Assembly (NCBI RefSeq): GCF_932526225.1
Contig: NC_064048.1
Location: forward strand, 12,409,665-12,473,664
DNA: 64,000 nucleotides
Direction of reading: 5' to 3'
DNA from: Nematostella vectensis
Lineage: Eukaryota; Cnidaria; Anthozoa; Actiniaria; Edwardsiidae
Below the pieces are notes generated by a model that was given only the letters and a program-made list of their open reading frames with translations, had not been told where the DNA came from and searched no databases. Position 1 is the first letter of the stretch. Each line of letters opens with the position of its first letter. Shown one piece after another: positions 25,541 through 38,900 of the stretch. The position numbers were made by a program, and so were the translations under genes.

Positions 25541-28500
25541 TCGAAAACAATAGATGGTTCTAAATTTTCCGCATGCAATAAAATGATGAGGAAATTCAGA
25601 GAAAGACGAAAGAATCTTTTGTCTTCTAAATTACCCTCTACAACATGCTTGAGAGAAATTTAGAACCAAGATGCTTGTCTTCTAGTTTCCAAGCCAACCG
25701 GCCCGAAAAACTCGAAAACACGGAGCTCGCATACCACGGCCGCCACAAACGAACGAAGCGAGGAGGCTTTGGAAGGGCGAATAGCTTTTTTTCAATTCCA
25801 GAAATACAGATTTTGTATTCTGCATCTAATCACTAAATTCCCCTCGTGTACCCTGGGTATCAGAGCCTCCAGACTTCTCTCGTCCAGTGACGCTAAGCCA
25901 AAATGCATGCGAAAAAACGCGGCGCTGGCGGTCGAAGGGGTCGAGTTTACACTAATTTTTAGGAGGTGGCGGTTAGATAGCGCGCCGGTTGAAAGGTCGC
26001 AAGCTCGTAGGGACAGAGCTCGCTGAGCGAAACCAAGGCAAATACATCCAGTTGAAGTAGGGATACTTGTTTTATTCAACACTAACAAGACATTAGACTT
26101 CATTTCGGAGTCAAATTATCCCATAGCCCGTGTTATAATAATCAGATAATCTGTCTTGTTTTTCTCACTCCTTTTCTTTCTATTTCCCATACCTAGGACT
26201 GGAAACCAAATAGCTCAAGTAGGGTGGTAATAGCGTTATCTTTGCCTATGGAACTCTGGGTAAATTTCTACGATTCAAAACCAACTCAGTCCGTTTACGT
26301 GGAAACTATTTTTTTAAACAGCGTCAGCAGTTTGAGCTTAAACATGATCGTAGGGAATTTATTCATCAAGGCTGTATTATATAAACTTTAATCTAAAATC
26401 ACAGTTGCGTTTTCCCTGGCAACCGGAAATCCAGGTTAATTTTTGCAGCAACAATCTCTACGTATAATCTCTTAAAAACTGCATGATTGAAAAATGTTGA
26501 ACTTTCTACATAAATCGAAACACCTCATCATATGATGCAGTTTCTTGGGCTACGAAGATGATAACAGCCGAAAATCGTGGGATCCTCGCAACACGAATTT
26601 AATGGAATTCTTTTCTCCTTACAGTTGTTAAGTCATTTATTTCCTAATCATCAGAAACAGCGAATCTCTAAATAAAAGATGATTACTTTTCAACACTGCG
26701 TAAGCTCTTGCGCAGTGTGAACTGCTCTAATTCTGCATAAAACGTTTAGTCAGAGATGAAAGAAAAATCAAAGGGGGGCGGGAAAACCGCCATATGCATA
26801 TACATCTTGAACCAACCCCATTCCGGATAAAAGATAAAATTTCAGTGGCGCAGAGTTCTAGTTCCACTAAGCCACGGACAACGTACAGCATAAGATCTCT
26901 CTATTTAACTTTGAAACAAAAAAAGGTAAGAGCAGTAATGAGATTATATGTGTAATTATATATCTGTTTACGGCGCACAATATTTTACTCATTGTAACAA
27001 GAGAAAATTTGAGATTCAAATAATATGTTTTCCGCACGCACAACAGAAAATTTTAATTAAAAACAGCATTTCGATAAATAACACAACTTACTGAATATAA
27101 TTATAAGAACATGAAAATTTGGGATACAAAATCTTTGAGTTAAACTAAGCCTTTTAGTATGTTATCATCTAACTAAAATATGGCAGCAGAAAACGTGTAA
27201 GTGATCAAAGAAGACATAAACTATAGAATATTAATAATAATGACAATCAACCGTTTTAGTAGCAAACTTTAAACTGCTACTTGAGAAACCTGTTCAATTG
27301 TACGTCGGTCCAAAAAGAGAGAGGCCGCTATGAGCCTACCCAAGACAATTGACTGTATTTATTTGGTAAGCTACAATATTGACATATGACGCACGCTTAT
27401 TGTATGTTTTTTAGTGTTTCGAGAGCATTACCTTGAGAATTTAGCAATCAATCATATTCCTTCATGTATTAGATTGTGAGTGTTTCGTCGCGTCGGATTT
27501 AGCCAGTGATACTTCCGCACACGACAGCAGTTTCTAATTAAACAAAAAGAAACTTAGAGAGCCCATGAAATACTCTAACATACTTCTTTTAAGAACCTCT
27601 CAAGAAGAACATTCATAAACCATACGTGCCGAGAAGCCAGAGGAGGATTGGTGACTCATTTGCATAACATACTCTGGGGAAAAGTTATGATGATTAGGAA
27701 TTTAATAGACCCTTGATTGATAACAATCACGACATGAAGAAAAACTTCGTCAGGGATTTTTAAAAAAAGAAATGCTTAAAGAAAACGCAATACTTTCGAT
27801 TTTTTCCTATAAAATAAAGAAAAGGTTAAAGAGCACTAAAACAGCCACCACTTGTTTTGTTTCAAATATTCTCAAAATATCTAGATTTACCTGGGTGATA
27901 AAGTCGCATGCTTTATGTACCAAATTCAATCGACAATCTCACAACCCCTTCCCCTAATCAGCCGATAAAAATGGATGCTCTCTCACATAAGGGGTGGATT
28001 GAAGTAGCTTCTGTTATATCGCCAAATGTCGAGGAAAAGATCGACGAAAAAAATTCATTCAAAGCTCCGCTGAGCATGGCGTAAACAATAACTTCAAGGT
28101 TCAATTATGACGAGTTTCTAAGACCCATACTTGGTACTTTTTTCGACTTTTTAAAATAGAAAAAACTCAAGATGCAACCTGAAACTTGCAGGATATTCTC
28201 TCTCCCTCTGTAAGTTTTCAATATTTGTCACTCAAATCAACCATGTAAGACAGGGCTACGAACCTGGTTATTGCCTCCCTTAAATGCGCTCAGTGCCTCG
28301 GTTCCTTTGTATTGTACACTTCGCTAGATAGTAATGTTGGTGTCGAAACCTCCAACTTAGCCAAAAAACTTAGGCTGCCATATGGCATTTTAGATGGCAT
28401 TTTTTTTTCTTTTTCTCAATTTATCTGATCTAGAAAAAGTTCAATTCTCGGCCAATGGGCCCATGGGTGGCGGAACCAAAAAATTTGTGAGGGGGGGGGC

Positions 28501-30143
28501 ACAACACAAGTCATTTAATGTTTTATCTCCCCCCCCTCCCACCCTGCCCTCCCCTACTTATTTTGATTACCGAGAAACTTATTGGGGGCAGGGGGCGGGG
28601 TAATTATTGGAGACACAGCGTGCTATGTCATCTCATCTTCTCCTATAGCTAAGCTTGAGAGATAAAATAATTATATTGTGTTGTACCAAGCGCCTGAACT
28701 ATCGCCTTCAATTTCATGTTGTTATGTATTAGCTCGAGAACGAGAAACAAAACAAGTGTAACTAAAAGGAAAGAAGAGACTGTTATAATCGTGAATAGAA
28801 TGCCTACCAGTTGTCAAACGGGCTTTTTCCATGAGAAATTAATATCCTCTTCATTTTGACGAAAAACGAAGTCAAACGAACAAAGACAAGTTTCTTCTTC
28901 ATTAAAAAATTTTACCGATTATATCATCAGTTTATTCATGGGGTTTTTGCCTGCAAACAAAAGAGCAAAAAAGGAGTGGGGAATTTCCTTTCTAATTACA
29001 TGAAAAAGTGCACAAAAAGTATGTTAATTAACGGAGAGTTTGTATTGGCAATTTTCTTTTATTCCAGGTTATTTGTAAAACGCTCTGACAGTTTTGGTAG
29101 ATATTTACATTTTTGAAAGCTTTTGGAAGTTTGCAGGCATTATTCACATCACAAGTCATAGGAATATGATTAAAAAACTCAAAATGTAATGAAATCAAAA
29201 GGGTACAAATGTTGTTCGGTTACTCCGGGTTAAAAAGTTATAAAGTTTTGGCAGGGTTTCTAATCCACACATCGCATCGTTATTTGATGATGGGGAATGA
29301 ATATAAAAATTCGATTGCTTAAAAAGATTTATGGTAAAAGTTGCTATACTCCAAGAAAAAAGTAAGTATTATATCGTGATTTATCATGCTGTTATCATAA
29401 TTACACTAGACCTCACCTCGGAACTCGTAAATAGATACTCGCACAGACCTTAAATCCCTTCACGTCAAGATTAAAATCTCTTATACATAAGGGAATTCGT
29501 AGATTACGGATAACAGCTAGATCCCAAACTTTTTAGCTATGTACTTTATTAGTTCCTGAGTGTCTTGTGATCTTTTTTCTTTCTATTAAAGAGTTATTAA
29601 CTATTGAAGATTCATGTCGTTTCCGTAAAAAATCGGAAAAATAAAGATGGCGATAAAAAAAAAGCAGGGGAGACAAAAATGAAATCAACAATTAGAACGT
29701 GCGTTCTGGCTGCCATCTAGCTTTGTCGCGACCGCCATCTTGTTTTGCGCGGCCGCCATCTTGTTTTCTTCTAGACAGGGCTGAGTGACAAGGTGACTCA
29801 GACTACCTTTAGGGGCGATGTTGGGTAATGTCTTCTAGTCATTACTCCTGCCCAGCTTACACGCGGCCATTACGCGATACAATAATGCGCATTTTCGAGT
29901 AGAAAAGACACTAAGTTGCAGTCTCCTTTATGAGCGTCAGCGCTGAATGTCAAGGGAACTCAGACTACCTTTAGAGGCATAAAAAAATGTCTTGATAGTC
30001 TTTTTAAAAAAGGGGCCAACAACCTCGCCTTACCATATTTGGGAAGTTGTAAACAGATGGATAGTCACCACATAATACAATAGCTTGGATAAAGAGTCGA
30101 TAAACTCATCGGCAAATCCCTTTACCATATTTTTTTTATTCAC
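25541..30143. other. AT-rich intergenic sequence, no gene recognised
   Basis: No exon with family similarity was found on either strand. A GC-rich patch at 25700-26050 has a repeat-like look (CCCTGGGTATCAGAGCCTCC) and may be a transposon piece. G- and C-tracts at 28480-28610 resemble dispersed MITE material. Frames of 60-100 residues here lack any signature. Confidence 0.45.
29708..29770 (-). promoter_or_regulatory. Tandem YY1-like motifs (weak)
   Basis: Two exact CCGCCATCTTG words and a related TGCCATCTAG occur within 60 bp. The reverse complement CAAGATGGCGG matches the known YY1 consensus. No promoter is otherwise evident here. Confidence 0.25.
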
Positions 30144-30268
30144 GGGCCGATTCCTAAAAAGCAGGTTAGCGCTAACCCAGGTACAATGTAGCTATCTTGA
30201 CATTTGATTGGATAAAAAGGGCATTTATTCCTGGGTTAGCGTTAACCTGCTTTCTAGGAACCCGGCCC
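30144..30268. mobile_element. 125-bp MITE with 38-bp terminal inverted repeats
   Basis: The left end GGGCCGATTCCTAAAAAGCA and following GGTTAGCGCTAACCCAGG mirror the right end CCTGGGTTAGCGTTAACCTG then CTTTCTAGGAACCCGGCCC. It has no coding capacity and is a short nonautonomous DNA transposon. No clear target duplication was seen. Confidence 0.8.
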
Positions 30269-30595
30269 AGGAAGCTAAGAAATGAGTTACACATTCTGTA
30301 ACAGGAATCCCGGTACAATACATACAGTAGAAGCCGCAACGTTTTGGGGTCTAGTGCGGAGGGTGTTCATTTTCAAGTCTTTCAAGGAACTCAGGTCTAC
30401 AGGCATTTCGCAAACGGTGCGCCTTTGATACCATCGACTCGACGGTGTGGTATCTCCGTCTTGTATCTGGTACAATACACGACACTACATATTACACGGC
30501 ATACAATACACGGCACTTGTGGTACATATTACACGGCATACAATACACAGATTTTATAGTTTGAAGCATAACTCTTTGTCTCGTAATTTGATCAA

Positions 30596-30815
30596 ACAAG
30601 AATCTAAATGATGAAAAAGTAAAAAAGTAATTTTCAAAAGTATTCTTTCACTGACAAGAATCTAAATGCTATAAAAAAGTAACTTTCAAAAGTATTCTCT
30701 CACTGACAAGAATCTAAATGCTATAAAAAAGTAATTTTCAAAAGTATTATCTCACTGACAAGAATCTAAATGCTATAAAAAAGTAATTTTCAAAAGTATT
30801 CTCTCACTGACAATG
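30596..30815. repeat. 52-bp tandem repeat (4 copies) just upstream of GPCR start
   Basis: The unit begins CAAGAATCTAAATG and includes TTTTCAAAAGTATT and CTCACTGA. The last copy ends about 28 bp before the GPCR ATG, so it forms the 5' leader or proximal promoter. Confidence 0.9.
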
Positions 30816-30843
30816 TTATGTACAACACACAGGCGAGATAACA

Positions 30844-33800
30844 ATGAGCGAGTCAAACGGAAGCCTGGTGACTAATGCCACAACACCGCAGACAGGATGT
30901 CCTCCCATGAATAAACTTCTGTCGGATGAGACCTTCCGGGCGGTGAAATCCGTCGTGTTGATAGTCATCATGCTTACTGCCTTTGTAGGAAACTCGCTGG
31001 TCATCAACATCGTGTCCAGGTAAGGGAGGAGTTACATTGTATCGTTGCCAGGTAAGAGAGGGGAGGGGCGGATTGGAGGAGGAGATGGTTTTCTGCTCCT
31101 GGTATCGTGTGCAGGTAAGGGGGGAAGAGGCATTGTATCGTGTCCAGGTAGGGGGGGGGAGATGCTTTGTATCGTTGCCAGGTAAGGGAGGGGAGGGAAG
31201 GGGAGGGGAGGAGAGGGAGGGAGAGACAGAGGGAGAGACGGAGGGAGAGACGGAGGGACGGAGGGAGAGACGGAGGGACGGAGGGAGAGACGGAGGGAGG
31301 GAGATTGTTTCTCTGTTCCTGGTATCGTGTCCAGGTAAGGGGGATGCTTTGTATCGTGTTCAGGTAAGCGGGGATGGAGGGATATTGTTTCTCTTTTCCT
31401 GGTATCGTGTCCAGGTAAGGGGGATGCTTTGTATAGTGTCCAGGTAAGGGAGGGGAGGGAGGGAGATGGTTTGTCTGTTTCTGGTATCATGTCCAGTTAA
31501 GGGGATGCTTTGTATCGTGTCCAGGTAAGGGAGGGTAGGGATAATGTTTGTTTGCTCTGGCTAGGGAATTAACTTGTGGCTAGGTAAGGGGGGAGGGGAT
31601 GTTGTACGGCCAAGCACGATAAGCGTATTGCACGTGATAAATAAAGAAACACTTCACCAAAAGTTTCCCTGGATAGGATGTCTTACCCAAGTTGAACCAT
31701 ACGCCGTTAGCAGCCATTTATTGGTACGTTAACATTTATCAAAATTCTATATTAACCAGAAACCAGCGAATGAAAAACGCGACCAACTACTTGATTGTAA
31801 ATCTCGCGGTTTCTGAGCTCGTGACAGTTTGTACAACAATGGTGATGACATTCTATATAGCGCTTATTTACCCGAAAAGTATGGACTACCTCAACCAAGT
31901 GTTTGCCACGGTGATATGCAAGTTCTTTATCGCATTTCTGGATGTATTTTGCCACTCTCTGGCCATGCTGTCCTTGACGGTGATCGCGTTTGATCGGTTC
32001 TTCGGCGTCCAGTACCCTATGAGACGAACCATCACCAGGACACGAGCCAAGGTCAGAGATTTCATAGTTTAGGGAATCACGATCTACCTAAACAGGTTGT
32101 TATAATTAAGGTAAGGAGGCCATGACAGGGGAGGGGTGGGGATTACAATGTTAGAGCCGCGATAGGAGAGGAGTGGGGATTTCTGGGCAATGTAAGAGCC
32201 TTGATAGGGGACGGGTGGGGATGATAATATTAGAACCTTGATAGGGGAGGAGTGAGGATTTCTGGACAATGTTATAGCTTTGATAGGGGAGGGGCTGGGA
32301 TGGCAATATTAAAACCTTGATAGGGGAGGAGTGAGGATTTCTGGACAATGTTAGAGCCTTTATAGAGGACGGGGGATTAGCAGGACAATTCTAGAGCTTT
32401 AAAGAGGAGGGCTGGGGATAACAATGTTAGGGCCTTGATGAGGGAGGAGTGGGGGAAAACAATGTTAGAGCCTTACAATGGGAGGGGTGGGGATAACAAT
32501 GTTAGGGCCTTGATGAGGGAGGGATGTTGGTCCTTAATCAATGCTAAAGCCTTTCGGGGAAGGGTTGACGATTGGAACAGCAAAGGCCGTCACAACCCTA
32601 ACATGCCAATTTCCATGGCTACCAGGTCATCATTGCTGTCATCTGGTTTCTTGCTTTAATTGACTCATCCCCAAACCTCTACATCTACTCGGCCGTTGAA
32701 GTTCGAGGTAAAATTGGTTGTCTCATGAACTGGGCCCCGATGCATCCCGACTCCCAAATAATCTACGTCTCCACCCAAATGGTTCTCTTCTATGCACTAC
32801 CGCTAGTGGTCATGGGGATTTTGTACTCCATCACTGTCCACAAGCTCTGGGTGCGCCGTATCCCTGGCAACGTGATCGCAGCCAATCAGCGATTAGAACA
32901 CAAGACAAAGGTGAATGTGTTGAAGATGTGCATCACTGTAGTGGTGACGTTTGCTCTGTTGTTGTTCCCCATCTACGTGTTACGAATCTCGGCTTTGGCG
33001 GGAAAACGGCTCTGTATCACAACATTTGAGGTATGTCTATCTGTTATTCATTCACTCACTCATTTATCCACTCATAGATTCATTCATTCATTCATTCACT
33101 CACTGATTTATTTATTCATTCCTTCATTCATCAATTCGCTTTAGTCGTTCGGTGCGCTAGTCGGTCACTGAATCACAAATCAGTTCCAAACCAATTTTAT
33201 ACCTTTATTTCGAGCGTGCACGCTAACGAAGACCATTTTAAACGACGGAGCATTTGCCGTGATTTGGAATTCTTACTTGGTGGAGAACGCGAGACCCGCT
33301 CGCCCTACCGCCCATCTGTCCCTCCCTATTTTTGTCCCTATGTCTGTCTGTCCTTTCATGTCTTTCCAACTGTTTGTCTGTCCGTCCGTTGTTTTTTTTT
33401 TGTCTGTCCGTCTGTCTGTTTGGCTGTCCGTATGTCTGTCTGTCAGTATGTCTGTCCGTCCGTCTGTCAGTATGTCTGTCCGTATGTCTGTCTGTCCCGT
33501 ATGTCTGTCCGTCCTTTCATATGTATTTCCACCTGTTTGTCTGTCCTTATTTGTGTCTGTCCGTCCGTCTGGCTGTCCGTATGTCTGTCCGGATTTCTGT
33601 CTGTCCCGTTTTTCTGTCTGTGCGTTTGTCCGTCTGTCTCTTATAGATGATTGATACCAACAGGTGACAGAGGTTCTAGCAATGATCCCCAACACCTACT
33701 ACGCCATCAACCCTGTTATCTACTTCCTGTTCAGCAAAGACTATCGCCGGGGCTTTATAGCTATCATCAAACCGTTGGTCTCCCTGTGTCATGATCATCC

Positions 33801-33906
33801 ATTTCCGGGTCTGGCGCGTGACGTCATGAGTGTGAGAAATACTACCGCGAATGCGCATGACAATGGTGTCCAATCGCTGAGCCTCCAAACATTAGACCGG
33901 ATATGA
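30844..33906 (+). CDS. Rhodopsin-like (class A) GPCR, four exons, probably a peptide receptor
   Basis: A seven-transmembrane receptor of the plasma membrane. Exons 30844-31019, 31760-32051, 32626-33030 and 33664-33906 join in phase to 1116 nt (371 residues plus stop). The N terminus has N-glycosylation sites (NGS, NAT). TM1 ends GNSLVIN. Exon 2 holds TM2 (NLAVSEL) and TM3 with the Cys for the extracellular disulfide. The DRY box appears as DRF in FDRFFGVQYP. Exon 3 carries TM4, the second extracellular loop with Cys, TM5 and TM6 (FALLLFPIYVL). Exon 4 has TM7 with the NPVIY motif and a short tail. The overall pattern resembles neuropeptide receptors, but no ligand can be assigned. Intron 1 starts with an array of copied splice donors. 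Introns 2 and 3 are also repeat-filled. Confidence 0.9.
31008..31535. repeat. Array of about 11 copies of the GPCR exon-1 splice donor
   Basis: Words of the form TATCGTGTCCAGGTAAGG recur at irregular spacing (about 35-130 bp) from the true exon 1 end (31010-31025) to about 31535. They are interleaved with GGGAGGGAGA-type simple repeats. Most copies retain CAG then GTAAG, a strong 5' splice-site match. Confidence 0.88.
32105..32535. repeat. Tandem repeat in GPCR intron 2
   Basis: About eight degenerate units containing AATGTTAGAGCCTTGATAGG and GGAGGGGTGGGGAT. Confidence 0.8.
33330..33645. repeat. Imperfect TCTG/TCCG microsatellite in GPCR intron 3
   Basis: Runs of TGTCTGTCCGTC and variants. 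Open frames on both strands are repeat artefacts. Confidence 0.85.
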
Positions 33907-35204
33907 CGACACGAGCTTGAAATCACATATACAAGAAAACGTTGTACACCTATTTCAATTGAGTTTGATTATACGAAAATTGAGAACAGAAAAGGTTTGG
34001 GTGTACCATGTTGTTTTCTTGTTTTAAACCGTTTTTTAGCTTCACTGAATGCTAGATAAAGATACTTGTATCATTCGGCAAGGCATTTGGCGTTTGCCAT
34101 TTTCTTATATTCAACTCTAATTGGAAGGGTAAAGAGGATGTGACGTCAGATGCAGATAGAAAAGAACACCATCTTCGCAAAATATATAACATAATAATAA
34201 TAAAGACTTTATTTAAAGAGGAAGCACTTAATAGCCAATTGGCTAATAACCTTGTGGCCCTCACCTAAAATATTACACACTAAAAATTTACAATTACACT
34301 TACTAAATATACATTATAAAAACATCGGAAATAAACAACAACAGCAATTATTTATTTACATCGCAGTACAGAAAAATCCAATCGATACACTTAATAATAA
34401 TTCTATTATCGTACTGAGTACTGGCTGCCGCAGGCCCGTTACCAGGGAGGGAGGGGGGGGGGGGGGGGTTCGGGGCGTTGGAAGAACCCCCACCCACCAC
34501 TCTACTGGAAGCTCCGCTCTTATTTAGAAACTACTACAACTACCACTACGAGGTAGGATGAGCTACATTAGAGAAAATGATCCGCTTTATGGGTAAACGA
34601 ACACCCCCGCTCAAAATCCTGGCTACGGGCCTGTGCCGTAAATAGCTAATCGAGTCCGACGCCAACTAAAGGCTTACTGATGTCTACAATAGATATAAAA
34701 GAGTCAAACCAACAACTAAAGGCTAACTGATGTCTACAACAGATAATAGAGTCCAACCGCCAACTAGAAGCCATCTCAGGCTAAGTCCTGTTAGTATCAT
34801 GTATCAGTTGCAAGGCTTTCAAAGCGAATAAGAAATCTTCTCTCTAGAAAAGGACGTCAGGAGTAGATACCCTTCTAGAACAGAGACTTGACAGGGATAA
34901 ATGCGTGCTGTATCATAGTCCACTTATCCGTGTCACAACTTTGATCTTTCGCGCTCTTTATTCCGATATGATACTATTTCACTATTATCAAAATTCAGGG
35001 CTTTTTGTGAGTCGGAGTACATTTACATTACATTTCTTGTAATCTTGAGCAGAAAACAAAAGCCTAATGGATGTGTCGTCCCACACACGGCTAGACATGG
35101 TTCTTCTCCAGTGGTTTCCCCGGTGACCGGGAATGGAACCCCTGATGCCAGTCAAACCGATGGGCGTGGTTTCCTTAGATCCCGGGGTCTCGCGGCAAAC
35201 GAAT
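33907..35204. other. Intergenic region between GPCR and NLR genes
   Basis: It presumably includes the GPCR 3' untranslated region. A poly-G run flanked by GGCCCGTTACCAGGG and CTGGCTACGGGCCTG (34430-34635) looks like a dispersed MITE. A duplicated block (CTGATGTCTACAA, 34678-34745) is also present. No gene was recognised. Confidence 0.45.
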
Positions 35205-35615
35205 CCAAAGTGTATTGCCATATCGTTATATCGAGGTTCCACTGTATTGCCATATCGTTATATCGAGGTTCCACTGTATTGACGTATCGTTATATCGAGG
35301 TTCCACTGTATTGCCATATCGTTATATCGAGGTTCCACTGTATCGCCATATCGTTATATCGAGGTTCCACTGTATTGCCGTATCGTTATATCGAGGTTCA
35401 ACTGTATTGCCACATCGTTATATCGAGGTTCCACTGTATTGCCACATCGTTATATAGATGTTCCACTGTATTGCCGTATTGTTATATAGATGTTCCACTG
35501 TATTGCCGTATTGTTATATAGATGTTCCACTGTATTGCCGTATTGTTATATCGATGTTCCACTGTATTGCCGTATTGTTATATCGATGTTCCACTGTATT
35601 GCCGTATCGTTGTAT
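35205..35615. repeat. 32-bp minisatellite (about 13 copies)
   Basis: The unit is TATTGCCATATCGTTATATC then GAGGTTCCACTG. Copies toward the right change TATCGAGG to TATAGATG. Frames through it are artefacts. Confidence 0.92.
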
Positions 35616-35619
35616 CGAG

Positions 35620-35890
35620 GCACAGGCTTACCAACCTCTCAGTCAGTCTCCAGTAAATCCCAGTTACTAGCTCGAATATTTTTAACGCGCAATCCCTCAA
35701 CTGCTTAAACGTTAGAAATACCGCTTATTCTAAATAAATACACATCACAAAGCAACGAGAGTTTTTTGTGACCTTTATTCTAGGATATAAGACAGTTATA
35801 GGACAATTACAGGATGTGATCAATCGTGAAAATATTCGAGCTAGTTACTGGGATTGACTGGAGACTGACTGAGAGGTTGGTAAGCCTGTG
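35620..35890. repeat. Inverted repeat downstream of the NLR gene
   Basis: Arms of about 60 bp (35622-35682 and 35828-35889) are near-perfect reverse complements (CAGGCTTACCAACCTCTCAG against the mirrored block), separated by about 145 bp. This is a MITE or fold-back element, 74 bp past the NLR stop codon. Confidence 0.85.
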
Positions 35891-35963
35891 ATAGAGGTTC
35901 ACTGTGTTGGCATAGAAGTCCAGTCTGAATAATTAGGCGGTACATCGCTGATGAGATATGGAA

Positions 35964-38900
35964 TCACATTTCGAGGGCGCCAATAGCTGCTTGAGGCCTT
36001 CTTTTATCTACAGCATCTCTAATATAACCATTATGAGAACAAACCTTTAGCTCAGTGATATAATAAAGCATGTCGGCGAGAGCAGCAGCAGCACTCAACG
36101 GCTCTGATGCCATAAGTATGAGTGTAGAATTTGTCATCAAAGCGTTAGCTATAGCTATTGCACCCTCGTCTCCGATATTACTTTCATATAGATGGAGTTC
36201 CTTGAGTGTAGAATTTGTCATCAAAGCCTCAGCTATAGCTTTTGCACCCTCGTCTCCGATGTTTTTACCTTCAAGATCGAGTTTCTTGAGGGTAGAATTT
36301 GTCATCAAAGCGTTAGCTATAGCTATTGCACCCTCGTCTCCGATTTGATAAAGGCATAATCTGAATGTTTCTAGCAACTGGTTCTTGGAAAGCATCTCTG
36401 CAATTGCAATAGCACCTTTGCTTGATATCTGATTCGACGAAAGATCTAAATCGATCAGTGATGGTTTGTGTAGCTGTGTCCTGGCGAGAGCAGCTATACC
36501 TTCATCATCAAATTTACTGTGTCTCATGTTCAATTGTTCAATTGTTTTGTTTTCTGAAAACAAATCTGCAACATCAGAATCCATGGCAATATTATAAAGG
36601 TCCAATCTCTTAATTGATGTATTTTCCTTTAATGCCTTGGTAATCAAGCCAGAATCAGGGTTATACTCTTCGCTAGAAAGGTGTAACGCCTTTATGGAGT
36701 TATTTGCAGAGAGAGCCCTCGCAAAGTCACTCCACGCATTATGAGTTAGGCTACGACTAATCTTCAGATTCAGCTCTTCTATCAATGAACGGTGTTCTAT
36801 CACCTCTGCAAGTTTCATCAGCAACTCATCAGAAGTAACTTTCATATTAAAGCTCAATCTCATTGGTGACGTTCTTTTGTGTATTGCATCAAGTACATAA
36901 TACGTAACATCGCCGTCAATCCAGAATTCGCTCAAATCGAGTCTTTCTATAACCTTGTTTTGTGTTATCATCTTCGCAACCTCCTCATGCTCGTGGAGAT
37001 CATAACAATAATCAGAACTATAATAAAGCTTCAGGATCTTTACAGATTTGTTGTGTTGAAGAGCATTAATGACCCCGCCAATCAGGTTTTTTGGATGGCA
37101 AACTAACCTTTCTATCACATTGTTATGTGAGAGCAAATCTGCCAACGCATCATTAACAGCTGCGATGTCTTCGGCGATGTCTTCGAAATTCGAACCTAAT
37201 AGTTCTAGAGTTTTTATGGACACGCACTCCTTGATACCTGTCAAGACCTCTACTAGTCCTTTTTGACTGTCGTACAACCATAGCCGTAGCTCTGTAATAC
37301 CCGAGATCTTATTCACCTGGGTGCCACCTGCATTATCACGACTCGAAGAAGCAGAAGGTCCACGTAGCACTTTGTCCTTTGTAGGTCGGTAAGACAACCA
37401 GTAACACAGACCGGATACAGCCTTGGAGGACATATCTTCAGGTCCGATATGAATCTGCTGTGGAAGTAGGTCGATGACGTCATCGGGAATGCATTGATCA
37501 CCACACTTTAACTCGTGTAAACATTCACAAATCAAATATAATAAACTATCATATATTAGCTCGTTTACTTTTAGTATCTGCGCGAGGCATTTGACCGCAA
37601 CACAAGCCCTGTATGGACCAATCATAGAGGCCAAATCATACTCTATTAATGTACCCAATAAAACGCCAGAAACAACTACACTCGCGTCACCTTCTGCCAA
37701 GCGATTCGCAATAAATAAAGCCGCCAAGTAATCTTGTAGGGATTTATGTACAAAGGAAAACGTGACTTCGGTACATCGGATTTTCTTTGTTGCTTTGTTC
37801 TTGAACAGTATACCCAGGTCAGCAAGAAATTGTGGTAATTCCTTTGCCGTAAAACATAACTTTTCTTCCAAAAGTGCTTTGTAAGCGTACTTTCCCAACA
37901 GTAAAAGATTCTCATTCATCCAGCTTTCAAGTTCACACTCCTTGACGTCTAGGCCTTTACCAGCCTTGTACCTTCTACCGATGCAGAAAAAGATATCTTT
38001 GTACAACGTGGTGATATCTATGCTTGTCTGTAAAGTGAGACGTTCTTTGTTGTCATCAAAGGCCAAGCAAAGCATAGCAGTATGGAGGGGGTTACAAACA
38101 AGGTCATGCGAATGTCTAACTGTCACCCAGGGCAAGACGCGATGATAACGGAAAACAAGAGACGACAGCTGTTCGGCAACTTCAGGAGATGAGATAAAGT
38201 AGTCCTTGATAAACTGTTCAGCATTGCTCAAATCCCATCCCTTTATTTCAAGTGTCCTGTCAAAACAGTTTTTCAACTCTTGCGGTATCTGATTCATGCG
38301 ACTAGTGACAATGACATAGCATTGTTTTAGCACTTTCTTAGCATTGATTATCATATCAAGTGGTCCCTTTGAACAACTCGGGAGTTCGTCGTACCCATCG
38401 AGAACGAAAGCGATGTGCTCTTCATTGTCACCGATGTATCTGATGATTCTCTCCTGGTCCCCTTCTGAATAATTATCGGGGATCGCATGACGGATAACAT
38501 CTCTCCAGTCGCTGACATCTACTAAATCACGACATTGCAGCAACAATACGACTTTGATGTCTTCCGGAAAGGATGATTCTAAAATAAGAAAACGTCGACA
38601 CATCAGACTCGACAAATACCTAATCTAAATAAAAAACTAAAAATTGCTTACCCTCTAATTAAAATTTCAAGGTAAAAAAGTGCAGATATTCCTGAAAAGT
38701 TCTTAGAATTCAAATGAAGACGTTAACTGTCTTTAGAGGAAGGGGGCGAAAATTGGCGGGAGGGGTGGGTAGTGGTTTCAGGGGGAGGGTACTTGGTTGT
38801 TTCAAATTCTTAAGCCCTATTTATAAGAACGCGGGGGATAAAAGTGCTCCCTTTCAAACCTAAAATTATGATATTCGATAATGATAAACTATCTAGATCG

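Noticed and set aside
33216-33695. Frames of 100-144 residues in GPCR intron 3
   Set aside because: TCTG/TCCG microsatellite translations in several overlapping frames.
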